Shown piece by piece: positions 31,076-38,836 of a DNA stretch of 44,825 bases (positions within the stretch are counted from its first letter, which is position 1; every line of letters begins with the position of its first letter). The stretch is from positions 1-44,825 of the forward strand of contig NZ_JAHTMW010000034.1 of assembly GCF_026236535.1 (NCBI RefSeq), in the 5' to 3' direction. The position numbers and the translations under genes are program-made. This DNA comes from Streptomyces sp. SKN60. GTDB lineage: Bacteria; Actinomycetota; Actinomycetes; Streptomycetales; Streptomycetaceae. Under the pieces are notes generated by a model. The model had not been told where the DNA came from. It made no database searches and saw only the letters and a list, made by a program, of their open reading frames with translations.

Positions 31076-32254
31076 GTGGAACTCGACACCCGTGCCGTGC
31101 ACGTCATCAACGAACCGTTCCAGGAGGGCAGTTGGCCGCTCTCCGTGCCCCTCGTCCAGTCCTCCGCCTTCGCCTTCTCCTCCGCCGACGAGCTCGCCGA
31201 GGCGATGGCCGGGCCCGACGGGCGGTACGTCTACAGCCGGCGCGGCAATCCGACCGTACGGGCCCTGGAGCAGACCCTCGCCGGGCTCGAAGGGGGCGCC
31301 GGGGCCATCGCCTTCGCGTCCGGGATGGGCGCCATCAGCGGGGTGCTGCTCGCGCTGCTCAAGCCCGGGGACCGGGTGGTGGCGCAGCGGTGTCTGTACG
31401 GGGGGACCTACGCCGTCCTGTCCGACCTGGCCGCCCGCTACGGTATCCACGTCACGTACATCTCCGGCGACGACACGGAGGAGTTCGAGGCGGCGGCGCG
31501 GCACCCGGCGACCCGGCTGCTGGTCCTGGAGACGATCGCCAACCCCACCGGGCAGGTGCCCGAGCTGCCCGGGCTGCTCGCCGCCGCCCGCCGGACCGGG
31601 GTGACGAGCGTCGTCGACAACTCCCTCGCCTCGCCCGTCCTGTGCCGGCCGCTGGAGCTGGGCGCGGACGTCGTCGTGCACTCCACCACCAAGTACCTCT
31701 CCGGCCACTCGGACGTCCTCGGCGGCGCCGCCGTCTTCGCCGACGACGCGCTGCGCCGCGCCGTCTGGCCGCGCACGGTCGAACTCGGCGCGTGCGCCGA
31801 CCCGTTCGCCGCCTGGCTGACCCTGCGCGGGATACCGACCCTCCCGCTGCGGATGCGCGCGCACTGCGCGGGCGCCGCCGCGCTCGCCGAACGGCTCGCC
31901 GCGCGCCCCGACGTCACGGCCGTGCACTACCCGTGGCTGGCCGGCCATCCCTCGTACGCCATCGCCCGCAAGGTCCTCGCGGGCGGGGGCGGCGGTCTGC
32001 TGTCCTTCGAGCTCGCGGGCGGGCGGGAGGCCGGCCGGGCCTTCATCGAGGGCGTACGGGTCGCGAAGCTCGCGCTCTCCCTCGGCGGCGTGGAATCGCT
32101 GGTCACCCACCCCGCCTCCACCTCCCACCGCGAGCTGGACGCCGAGGCGCTGGCGGCCGCCGGGATAGCACCGGGGCTCGTGCGCATGTCGGTCGGCATC
32201 GAGGACGTCGAGGACCTGTGGGCGGACATCCAACAGGCCCTGGACTGGGGGTGA
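31076..32254 (+). CDS. Cys/Met-metabolism PLP enzyme (cystathionine gamma-synthase/lyase-like)
   Basis: The 392-residue protein is a fold-type I PLP enzyme of the trans-sulfuration family: YVYSRRGNPTVRALEQTLAG, FASGMGAISG, LVLETIANPTGQ, SVVDNSLASPVLCRPLELGA and the PLP lysine in HSTTKYLSGHSDVLGG (Lys206). It ends SLGGVESLVTHPASTSH and VRMSVGIEDVEDLW. Reactions in the family include gamma-synthase, gamma-lyase and methionine gamma-lyase, which sequence alone does not separate. Beside a methionine/SAM cycle it may supply homocysteine or methionine. GGAGAGGA precedes the GTG. Confidence 0.88.
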   Translation: MELDTRAVHVINEPFQEGSWPLSVPLVQSSAFAFSSADELAEAMAGPDGRYVYSRRGNPTVRALEQTLAGLEGGAGAIAFASGMGAISGVLLALLKPGDRVVAQRCLYGGTYAVLSDLAARYGIHVTYISGDDTEEFEAAARHPATRLLVLETIANPTGQVPELPGLLAAARRTGVTSVVDNSLASPVLCRPLELGADVVVHSTTKYLSGHSDVLGGAAVFADDALRRAVWPRTVELGACADPFAAWLTLRGIPTLPLRMRAHCAGAAALAERLAARPDVTAVHYPWLAGHPSYAIARKVLAGGGGGLLSFELAGGREAGRAFIEGVRVAKLALSLGGVESLVTHPASTSHRELDAEALAAAGIAPGLVRMSVGIEDVEDLWADIQQALDWG

Positions 32255-32295
32255 TTCCAGCTCCTTGATTCCAGCCCCTTCCGGCTTCTTTTGGG

Positions 32296-32325
32296 TTGAC
32301 AAAATAAATGAGCGATTCGTAGATT
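32296..32325 (+). promoter_or_regulatory. Strong vegetative-type promoter for the biosynthetic operon
   Basis: TTGACA (32296-32301) and TAGATT (32320-32325) are 18 bases apart, embedded in an unusually AT-rich stretch (ACAAAATAAATGAGCG). They lie 46-76 bases before the MaoC gene. The match to the HrdB consensus is the best in the window. No operator dyad was recognised here. Confidence 0.8.
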
Positions 32326-32371
32326 AGGTGATGCCAGGAAACGACCACTCCTAGGTCAAGGAGGGCGCGAG

Positions 32372-32917
32372 ATGCGCTACTTCGAGGACTTCCGGCCCGG
32401 CGACGTCCACGAGCTGGGCACCGTCACCGTCACGGCGGAGGAGGTGCTGGAGTTCGGCAAGCGCTTCGACCCGCAGCCCTTCCACACGGACCCCGAGCTC
32501 GCCGAGGAATCGCAGTTCGGCGGGCTGATCGCCAGCGGCTTCCACACCCAGGCGATGTTCATGCGCCGCTACGTCGACGGGCTGCTCGCCTACAGCGCCT
32601 GCATGGGCTCGCCCGGCATCGACGAGGTCCGCTATCTGCGTCCCGTACGCCCCGGCGACGTCCTCACGGCGCGCGTCGAGATCCTCGGCGCGACCCCGTC
32701 GCCGTTCAACCCCACCAGCGGCACCGTCAAGCCGCGCTGCACGCTGGTGGCCGCCGACGGGACGGCCGTGTTCAGCATGATCCTGCACAGCATCTTCCGG
32801 CGCCGTCCCGCCGGGTCCGAGGCCGGTCATCTGTCGTCGATGCCCGCGGCCGCGGACCCCGCCGGGTGCTGCGGCGGTACGAGGAAGAGTGCGCCCGCAG
32901 CGGCCATGAGCGCCTGA
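32372..32917 (+). CDS. MaoC-like hydratase/dehydratase
   Basis: The 181-residue protein has the hotdog fold of MaoC enzymes: RYFEDFRPGDVHELGTVTVT, the catalytic Asp/His block FDPQPFHTDPELAEESQFGG, LIASGFHTQAMFMR and a VRYLRPVRPGDVLTARVEIL strand. The usual substrate is a CoA or carrier-protein-bound enoyl or 3-hydroxyacyl unit. The last 35 residues (a Pro/Ala/Ser/Cys tail) extend beyond the domain. AAGGAGG lies upstream. As first gene of the operon it may act on the carrier-bound intermediate. Confidence 0.88.
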   Translation: MRYFEDFRPGDVHELGTVTVTAEEVLEFGKRFDPQPFHTDPELAEESQFGGLIASGFHTQAMFMRRYVDGLLAYSACMGSPGIDEVRYLRPVRPGDVLTARVEILGATPSPFNPTSGTVKPRCTLVAADGTAVFSMILHSIFRRRPAGSEAGHLSSMPAAADPAGCCGGTRKSAPAAAMSA

Positions 32918-32978
32918 GGCGCCGACGGACCGTCCTCCGTCGGAGCCGGCCCCGAACACGGCCGTCCGAACACCCCCC

Positions 32979-33026
32979 CACTCGCGAAACCACTCGCGAA
33001 ACCACTCGCGAACCCACTCGCGAAAC
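32979..33026 (+). repeat. Four tandem 12-bp repeats (CACTCGCGAAAC)
   Basis: CACTCGCGAAAC occurs at 32979, 32991 and 33015, with CACTCGCGAACC at 33003. Each unit contains the palindrome TCGCGA. The array is in the 142-base gap between the MaoC and methyltransferase genes. It could be a binding array or a slippage repeat. Confidence 0.9.
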
Positions 33027-33059
33027 CACCCTGAATCCACCAGTGAAGGGAGACCTCCC

Positions 33060-33911
33060 GTGGAGGCCGTATCCCGCACCGCCCAGTGGACCGCCGCCGC
33101 GCGCGCCCTGGAGACCGAGCGCGAGGACCGGCTGTTCGCCGATCCCTACGCGCGCACCGTCGCCGACCAGATCGGCTTCGAACTGCTCGAGCGCTACGCC
33201 GGCGGCGGCACCGTGCCGTTCCTCGCCATCCGCACCACCTACCTGGACCGCCAGATCGTCAGGACGGTCGAGGAGCGCGGCATCAAGCAGGTCGTCTTCC
33301 TCGCCGCCGGCATGGACACCCGCTTCTTCCGGCTGCCCTGGCCCGACGGCGTCACCGTCTACGAGCTCGACCGCCCGGCGCTCCTGGAGGCCAAGGCCGA
33401 GATGCTGGCCCAGGAGCCCGCGCCGGCCGGCCGCACCCGGATCACCGTCCCGGTCGACCTCACCCAGGACTGGACCGGACCGCTGAAGGAGGCCGGCTGG
33501 AAGAGCGAGGAGCCCGTCCTCTGGGTCGTCGAGGGCCTGCTGTTCTTCCTGCCCGAGCAGGCCGTCCGCACCCTCATCTCGCTGCTCGCCGCGCACGCCG
33601 CCCCCGGCTCCGTGCTGCTCGGCGACGTCATCTCCAAGGCCGCCCTGGAGAACCCGCTCGCCCGCTCCTTCATGAAGGCCCTGGAGGAGGACGGCAACCC
33701 GTGGCTCTTCGGCACCGAGGAGCCCGAGGCGCTGCTCGACGCCTGCGGCTGGGCGGTGCGCGAGGTCAAGCAGCCGGGCGAGCCCGGCGCCGACTTCGGC
33801 CGCTGGCCCTACCCGGTGCCGGCCCGCTCCGTCCCGCGCGTCCCCCGCTCCTTCCTCTTCACGTGTGACCTTCCCGGACAGACCAGCACCGACTCGGAGG
33901 TGGCCGCATGA
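33060..33911 (+). CDS. SAM-dependent methyltransferase, PPM/LCMT-like
   Basis: The 283-residue protein fits the class of TIGR00027/leucine-carboxyl-methyltransferase-like enzymes: VSRTAQWTAAARALETERED, LFADPYARTVAD, a SAM motif VVFLAAGMDTRFFRL (AGxDTRxxRL), YELDRP and LWVVEGLLFFLPEQAVRTLI. Relatives methylate carboxylates and polyketide hydroxyls. The GTG follows GAAGGGAGA. It may act on the carboxylate or oxygen of the cluster product, or may be the O-methyltransferase of an N-oxidised group. Confidence 0.9.
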   Translation: MEAVSRTAQWTAAARALETEREDRLFADPYARTVADQIGFELLERYAGGGTVPFLAIRTTYLDRQIVRTVEERGIKQVVFLAAGMDTRFFRLPWPDGVTVYELDRPALLEAKAEMLAQEPAPAGRTRITVPVDLTQDWTGPLKEAGWKSEEPVLWVVEGLLFFLPEQAVRTLISLLAAHAAPGSVLLGDVISKAALENPLARSFMKALEEDGNPWLFGTEEPEALLDACGWAVREVKQPGEPGADFGRWPYPVPARSVPRVPRSFLFTCDLPGQTSTDSEVAA

Positions 33912-33926
33912 CCGCCTACCGGGGGT

Positions 33927-33944
33927 CCGGGGGTTGTCCCCCGG
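33927..33944. repeat. Short perfect GC hairpin between methyltransferase genes
   Basis: CCGGGGG, TTGT, CCCCCGG form a 7-bp stem with a 4-base loop. The surrounding GGGGGTCCGGGGGTTGTCCCCCGGG resembles the dispersed palindromes seen between many Streptomyces genes. It is not followed by Ts and may act as an mRNA stabiliser. Confidence 0.7.
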
Positions 33945-33993
33945 GCAAGCACAGCACGTGTGACCTCCCTTCGAGCCCGCAGGAGGCGGCGGC

Positions 33994-35037
33994 ATGAGCG
34001 CCCACGACTTCCACCAGAAGGTCATCACCGACGCCGGCGCGGCCGTGCGCGGACTGACCGTCGCCCTCGGCGAGCGCCTCGGCCTCTACAAGGCCCTTGC
34101 CGCCGACGGCCCCCTCACCGCCGAGCAGCTCGCCGAGCGCACCGGCACCGATCCGCGCTACATCGAGGAGTGGCTGCACGCCCAGCTCTCCGCCGGGTAC
34201 GTGGAGCGGCACCCGAGCTCGCTCACGTACACCCTGCCCGCCGACCACGTCGAGGTGCTCGCCGACCCGACCGCCGTCACGTACGCCGCCGGCTTCTTCA
34301 CCGCGCTGAAGGCGCTGTACGCCACCGAGGACCTGCTCGTCGAGGCGTACAAGACCGGCGACGGCGTCGGCTGGGCCGAGCACGACGCGGCGCTCGACAC
34401 CGGCATGGGCTCCTTCTTCCAGCCGACGTACGAGCACAAGCTCGTCCCGGACTGGCTGCCCGCCCTGCACGAGGTCACCGACAAGCTCGGCGCCGGCGGC
34501 ACCGTCGCCGACGTCGGCTGCGGCGTCGGCCACACCACCCTGCTCATCGCGAAGGCCTTCCCGAACGCCACCGTCCACGGCTTCGACTACTCCGAGGAGG
34601 CCATCTCCATCGCGCGGCAGCTCGCCGAGGAGGCCGGCCTGTCCGACCGGGTCGTCTTCGACGTCGCCTCCGCCGACGACTACCCGGGCTCCGGCTACGA
34701 CCTCGTCTGCTTCTTCAACGCCCTGCACGACATGGGCGACCCGGTCGCCGCCGCCCAGCACGTGCACAAGTCGCTGGACGCCGACGGGACGTGGATGCTC
34801 GTCGAGTCGAACGTCTCGCCCGCCGACATCGACACCCAGACCCCCGCCGCCCGCATGTTCATGGCCCTGTCCGCCGTGATGTGCCTGCCCGTCGCGGTCG
34901 CCCAGCGCGGCCCGCACGCGCTCGGCAACCACTCCGGCGAGAAGGCCTTCCGCGCCATCGCCGAGGAGGCCGGCTTCACCCGCTGGCGCCGCGCCACCGA
35001 GACCCCGGTCAACGCGGTCTACGAAGTCCGGCCGTAA
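33994..35037 (+). CDS. SAM-dependent methyltransferase with N-terminal winged helix (Rv2258c-like)
   Basis: The 347-residue protein has an N-terminal winged-helix dimerisation region (LGERLGLYKALAADGPLTAE, QLAERTGTDPRYIEEWLHAQ). A class I methyltransferase core follows: VADVGCGVGHTTLLIAKAFP (motif I), VHGFDYSEEAISIARQLAEE, DLVCFFNALHDMGDPVAAAQ and DGTWMLVESNVSP. This layout matches O-methyltransferase-like enzymes of natural-product pathways such as Rv2258c relatives. Its acceptor is unknown. It follows the other methyltransferase by 82 bases, giving the cluster two SAM users. Confidence 0.9.
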   Translation: MSAHDFHQKVITDAGAAVRGLTVALGERLGLYKALAADGPLTAEQLAERTGTDPRYIEEWLHAQLSAGYVERHPSSLTYTLPADHVEVLADPTAVTYAAGFFTALKALYATEDLLVEAYKTGDGVGWAEHDAALDTGMGSFFQPTYEHKLVPDWLPALHEVTDKLGAGGTVADVGCGVGHTTLLIAKAFPNATVHGFDYSEEAISIARQLAEEAGLSDRVVFDVASADDYPGSGYDLVCFFNALHDMGDPVAAAQHVHKSLDADGTWMLVESNVSPADIDTQTPAARMFMALSAVMCLPVAVAQRGPHALGNHSGEKAFRAIAEEAGFTRWRRATETPVNAVYEVRP

Positions 35038-35060
35038 CCCCACTTCGAAGGGATCGCACG

Positions 35061-35951
35061 ATGGCCACCGCCGCCCTGCCCGTCACCGACCGGTTCATGG
35101 AAGTCCTCGCCCGCCTCAGCGAGCGTTCCGTCGAGGACTACTACAACCCGTACCAGACCTTCCAGTGGCCCGAGACGCTGGAGGAGAACACGCTGTGGAT
35201 GACGCCGGAACTGCTCAGCGTCTACGGCACCGAGCACTACGACACGCTCGGTGAGGAAACCATTCAGCGCCTGTCGAAGTGGGAGTCTGTCAACTTCTAC
35301 AGCCTCAATGTGCACGGCATCCGCGAGCTCCTCATCGAGGTCGTCGGCCGCATCCACATGCCCGGCTTCGAGGTCCCCTCGGACTTCTTCCACCACTTCA
35401 TCGGCGAGGAGAACGAACACATGTGGTTCTTCTCCGAGTTCTGCCGGCGCTACGGCAACAAGATCTACGGTTCCGCCGCCATGAGTGCCGACTCCGCCTG
35501 GGAACCCGAGATCGAGAACTTCCTGGTCTTCACCCGCATCCTGTTCTTCGAGGAGCTGGTCGACCACTTCAACTCCCGGATGGCAAAGGACACTTCGCTC
35601 TGCCACACCATCCGCGAGGTCAACCGCATCCACCACCAGGACGAGTCCCGCCACATCGCCTTCGGCCGCGAGCTCGTCTCCCTCCTCTACACCCGCATGT
35701 GCCAGGCGGTCAGCGCCGACCGGGTGCGCGAGGTCGAGGCGTACCTCAAGCGGTACGTCGTCTACAGCATCAACTCCCTCTACAACCCCCACGTGTACCG
35801 CGACGCCGGCATCGCCGACCCGCTCGGCCTGCGCAACTCGCTGATCGCCGACGAGCGCCGCCGCGCCCACGAGCGCAAGGCCATCCGCAAGCCGCTCTCC
35901 TTCTTCCAGAAGATCGGGATCTTCTCCGACGACACCCTGCCGGTCCTCTGA
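35061..35951 (+). CDS. AurF-like diiron N-oxygenase
   Basis: The 296-residue protein carries the ligand set of the AurF/CmlI diiron amine oxygenases: E117-N-E-H120 in GEENEHMWFF, E164/E165 in LFFEELVDHF, and H191-x3-E195-x2-H198 in HHQDESRHIAFG, with a further Glu at 89 or 93. The spacing from E164 to H191 (27) and the H-x3-E-x2-H motif match AurF. Such enzymes oxidise amines stepwise to hydroxylamine and nitro groups. Next to an amino acid:carrier-protein ligase, the expected substrate is an aminoacyl thioester. GAAGGGA precedes the ATG. Confidence 0.9.
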   Translation: MATAALPVTDRFMEVLARLSERSVEDYYNPYQTFQWPETLEENTLWMTPELLSVYGTEHYDTLGEETIQRLSKWESVNFYSLNVHGIRELLIEVVGRIHMPGFEVPSDFFHHFIGEENEHMWFFSEFCRRYGNKIYGSAAMSADSAWEPEIENFLVFTRILFFEELVDHFNSRMAKDTSLCHTIREVNRIHHQDESRHIAFGRELVSLLYTRMCQAVSADRVREVEAYLKRYVVYSINSLYNPHVYRDAGIADPLGLRNSLIADERRRAHERKAIRKPLSFFQKIGIFSDDTLPVL

Positions 35952-35984
35952 ACACCGGGACCCGCCCCGAGAGGTGAAGAGATC

Positions 35985-36893
35985 ATGACCGTGACGACCC
36001 CCGGGACGCAGCAGAGCGTCGGGGAGACCAAGGGCGCGACACGGGGACTTCCCGTGCTCGGCCCCGAGGGGACGCGACTGCTGCGCCTCCTCGACGACAC
36101 CTTCGAGGGCTGGGGAGTGGCCGCGGGCGCCCGCCCGATGACCATGCCCCCGCTGCTGCCGGCCGCCGACCTGGCCCGGCTCGACTACTACGACAACTTC
36201 CCCCACCAGGCCGTCGTCGCCGCCCCGCTCGACCTGGAGCGCCGCGCGACCGAGCCCTTCCACACCGACACCGGCTGCTTTCCGACCGCCGCGCTCGAAC
36301 CGGCCGCGCTCGGACTGCCCTCGGCGTCCTGCTACGCCGTCTATCTGACCCACCAGGGCACCCAGGTCGCGGACGACACCCTCGTCACGATCTGCTCCTG
36401 GTGCTTCCGCAAGGAGACCCACTACGAGGGGATGCGGCGCCAACTCGGCTTCCGCATGCGGGAGATCGTGGCCATCGGCGGGCGCGAGCACGCCGAGCAG
36501 CACCTGGCGGACTTCACCACCCGGATTCAGGAGTTCGCCGCGGCGCTCGACCTGCCGCTGCGCAAGGAGGCCGCCTGCGACCCGTTCTTCGACAAGGGCG
36601 GCTCCAAGGCACTGCTGCAGCGGCTCACGCCGGTGAAGCACGAGTTCCTGTACGAGGACCTGGCGATCGCCTCGGTCAACACGCACCGGAACTTCTTCGG
36701 CGACCGCTGCGACATCACCCTGGAGTCCTCCGGCGGGCCCGCCTTCACCAGCTGCGTCGCCTTCGGCCTGGAACGCTGGCTGTCGGCGCTGACCCGCCGG
36801 CACGGCAGCTGGGCGGCCGCGACGGAAGCGGTCCTCGACGCGAACGCACGCATGCGCACCGATGCGAGTCTCGCGGCCGGGCCGGTGATCTGA
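35985..36893 (+). CDS. Amino acid:[carrier protein] ligase (class II aaRS homologue)
   Basis: The 302-residue protein is a truncated seryl-tRNA-synthetase-like catalytic domain without a tRNA-binding arm. Motif 2-like WCFRKETHYEGMRRQLGFRM and motif 3-like AFGLERWLSAL are visible. Cys98 in DTGCFPT and Cys257 in TSCVAFG, with a Glu in RKETHYEG, match the zinc-binding residues of Bll0957-type ligases. These enzymes activate glycine or alanine and load it on the phosphopantetheine arm of a small carrier protein. Both the carrier and a PPTase follow directly, which supports the role. Confidence 0.88.
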   Translation: MTVTTPGTQQSVGETKGATRGLPVLGPEGTRLLRLLDDTFEGWGVAAGARPMTMPPLLPAADLARLDYYDNFPHQAVVAAPLDLERRATEPFHTDTGCFPTAALEPAALGLPSASCYAVYLTHQGTQVADDTLVTICSWCFRKETHYEGMRRQLGFRMREIVAIGGREHAEQHLADFTTRIQEFAAALDLPLRKEAACDPFFDKGGSKALLQRLTPVKHEFLYEDLAIASVNTHRNFFGDRCDITLESSGGPAFTSCVAFGLERWLSALTRRHGSWAAATEAVLDANARMRTDASLAAGPVI

Positions 36894-36894
36894 C

Positions 36895-37356
36895 GTGCCG
36901 GCCCGTCCCGTGGCCCCGCCGGCGGGCGGCCTGGGCTGGGCGAACCTCGGCATGGACATCGTGTCCGTCAACCGCGTCCGCAGACTCCTCACGCAGTACG
37001 GGGAGAAGTTCTTCGAGCGGATGCTCACCCCCGGCGAACTCGACGACTGCCGCACGGCCGGCGGGCTCGACATCCTGAGCCTGTGCGGCCGGATCGCGGC
37101 CAAGGAAGCGGCCTTCAAGACGTTACGGGTCAGGGGCAGGTTCCTGCCCTGGACGGACATCGTCGTACGCCGCTCCGAAGGCGGCTGGCCGCTGGTGGAG
37201 CTGCGCGGACCCGCGGCCGGCATGGCCCGGGAGTCCGGCATCTCCGAGATCACCGTGTCCATCAGCCACGACGTGGACTACGCGGTCGCGGTCGCCGCGC
37301 CGATCATCGCCCCCACCCCTCCCTCCGCCACCACCCCTTACGTAACCAGCAGCTAA
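36895..37356 (+). CDS. AcpS-type 4'-phosphopantetheinyl transferase
   Basis: The 153-residue protein has AcpS motifs: GMDIVSVNRVRRLL (the D of motif 1) and GRIAAKEAAFKTLR (the KEA motif), then ISEITVSISHDVDYAVAVAA. AcpS moves phosphopantetheine from CoA to a serine of acyl carrier proteins. The start at 36895 (GTG) directly follows the ligase stop. A dedicated copy in the cluster points to activation of the adjoining carrier protein. The C-terminal Pro/Thr tail (PTPPSATTPYVTSS) is unusual. Confidence 0.9.
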   Translation: MPARPVAPPAGGLGWANLGMDIVSVNRVRRLLTQYGEKFFERMLTPGELDDCRTAGGLDILSLCGRIAAKEAAFKTLRVRGRFLPWTDIVVRRSEGGWPLVELRGPAAGMARESGISEITVSISHDVDYAVAVAAPIIAPTPPSATTPYVTSS

Positions 37357-37369
37357 AAGGAGAAGCATC

Positions 37370-37615
37370 ATGGCCGACGGCCTGCAGACGGTGAAGAGCT
37401 GGATCCTCGAGCGGCACCCGGAGCGCGAGGACATCGCCCCCGACCTCGACCTGATCGAGAACCGGCTCATCGACTCGCTGTCCTTCGTCGAGTTCGTCTT
37501 CCTGCTGGAGCAGGAGAGCGGCACCAGCATCCAGATGGAGACCCTGGAGGTCGACTCCATCCGGACCCTCGCCGCCATCGAGCAGCACTTCTTCAAGACG
37601 GCGGTGGAGGCATGA
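37370..37615 (+). CDS. Acyl/aminoacyl carrier protein
   Basis: The 81-residue acidic protein has the carrier-protein four-helix pattern with the phosphopantetheine serine in RLIDSLSFVEFVFLLE (Ser36). AAAAGGAGAAG sits upstream. The stop overlaps the metK start by ATGA. Position beside an amino acid:carrier-protein ligase and AcpS marks it as the scaffold on which an amino acid is held. It is a stand-alone protein, not part of a PKS or NRPS. Confidence 0.93.
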   Translation: MADGLQTVKSWILERHPEREDIAPDLDLIENRLIDSLSFVEFVFLLEQESGTSIQMETLEVDSIRTLAAIEQHFFKTAVEA

Positions 37616-38820
37616 GCCGCCGCCTCTTCACCTCGGAGTCCGTCACCGAGGGCCACCCCGACAAGATCGCGGACCGGATCAGCGACACGATCCTGGACGC
37701 GCTCCTCGCCCAGGATCCCCACTCCCGGGTCGCCGTCGAGACCCTGATCACCACCGGCCAGGTGCACATCGCCGGCGAGGTCACCACCAGCGCGTACGCG
37801 CCGATGGCCCAGCTGGTGCGCGACGCGGTCCTCGACATCGGTTACGACTCCTCCGCGAAGGGCTTCGACGGCGCCTCGTGCGGTGTCTCGGTCTCCATCG
37901 GCGCGCAGTCGCCGGACATCGCGCAGGGCGTCGACACGGCATACGAGTCCCGGGTCGAGGGCGAGGGCGACGAGCTCGCCGCCCAGGGCGCCGGCGACCA
38001 GGGCCTGATGTTCGGCTACGCATGTGACGACACCGCCGAGCTCATGCCGCTGCCGATCGCGCTCGCGCACCGCCTGTCGCGCCGCCTGACCGAGGTGCGC
38101 AAGGACGGCACCGTGCCGTACCTCCGTCCCGACGGCAAGACGCAGGTCACCATCGAGTACGACGGCGACCGGCCGGTCCGCCTCGACACGGTGGTCGTGT
38201 CCTCCCAGCACGCCGCCGACATATCCGTCGAGGGCCTGCTCGCCCCTGACGTGCGCGAGCACGTCGTCGAGCACGTCCTGAAGCAGCTGGCCGAGGAGGG
38301 CGTGAGCCTGGAGTCCGACGGCTACCGGCTGCTGGTCAACCCGACCGGGCGCTTCGAGATCGGCGGCCCGATGGGCGACGCCGGCCTCACCGGCCGGAAG
38401 ATCATCATCGACACGTACGGCGGCATGGCGCGGCACGGCGGCGGCGCGTTCTCCGGCAAGGACCCGTCGAAGGTCGACCGCAGCGCCGCTTACGCCATGC
38501 GCTGGGTCGCGAAGAACGTCGTCGCGGCCGGGCTCGCGAAGCGCTGCGAGGTGCAGGTCGCGTACGCCATCGGCAAGGCCGAGCCGGTCGGCCTCTTCGT
38601 CGAGACCTTCGGGACGGGCACGCTGCCCGACGAGCGGATCCAGGAGGCCGTCAGCGAGGTCTTCGACCTCCGCCCGGCCGCGATCATCCGCGACCTCGAC
38701 CTGAAGCGCCCCATCTACGCGGCCACGGCGGCGTACGGGCACTTCGGCCGCGAGCTGCCGGAGTTCACCTGGGAGCGCACCGACCGGGTGGACGCGCTGA
38801 AGCGCGCAGCGGGGATCTGA
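37612..38820 (+). CDS. metK: S-adenosylmethionine synthetase
   Basis: The 402-residue enzyme makes SAM from methionine and ATP. Visible motifs include LFTSESVTEGHPDKIADRIS at the start, GAGDQGLMFGYACDD (the GDQG loop), DGKTQVTIEY, the P-loop-like GGGAFSGKDPSKVDRSAAY and YGHFGR. It is full length for the family. The ATG overlaps the carrier-protein stop. A clustered copy, separate from the housekeeping gene expected elsewhere, would raise SAM supply for the two methyltransferases. Confidence 0.96.
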   Translation: MSRRLFTSESVTEGHPDKIADRISDTILDALLAQDPHSRVAVETLITTGQVHIAGEVTTSAYAPMAQLVRDAVLDIGYDSSAKGFDGASCGVSVSIGAQSPDIAQGVDTAYESRVEGEGDELAAQGAGDQGLMFGYACDDTAELMPLPIALAHRLSRRLTEVRKDGTVPYLRPDGKTQVTIEYDGDRPVRLDTVVVSSQHAADISVEGLLAPDVREHVVEHVLKQLAEEGVSLESDGYRLLVNPTGRFEIGGPMGDAGLTGRKIIIDTYGGMARHGGGAFSGKDPSKVDRSAAYAMRWVAKNVVAAGLAKRCEVQVAYAIGKAEPVGLFVETFGTGTLPDERIQEAVSEVFDLRPAAIIRDLDLKRPIYAATAAYGHFGRELPEFTWERTDRVDALKRAAGI

Positions 38821-38836
38821 GGGGAGCCGCGAAGAG

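Noticed and set aside
35061..35951. Valanimycin-type azoxy pathway
   Set aside because: No flavin amine hydroxylase pair, no seryl transferase and no full SerRS. The aaRS-like gene is a carrier-protein ligase instead.
35985..36893. Housekeeping seryl-tRNA synthetase
   Set aside because: It is far too short, lacks the N-terminal tRNA-binding arm and stands beside a carrier protein and AcpS.
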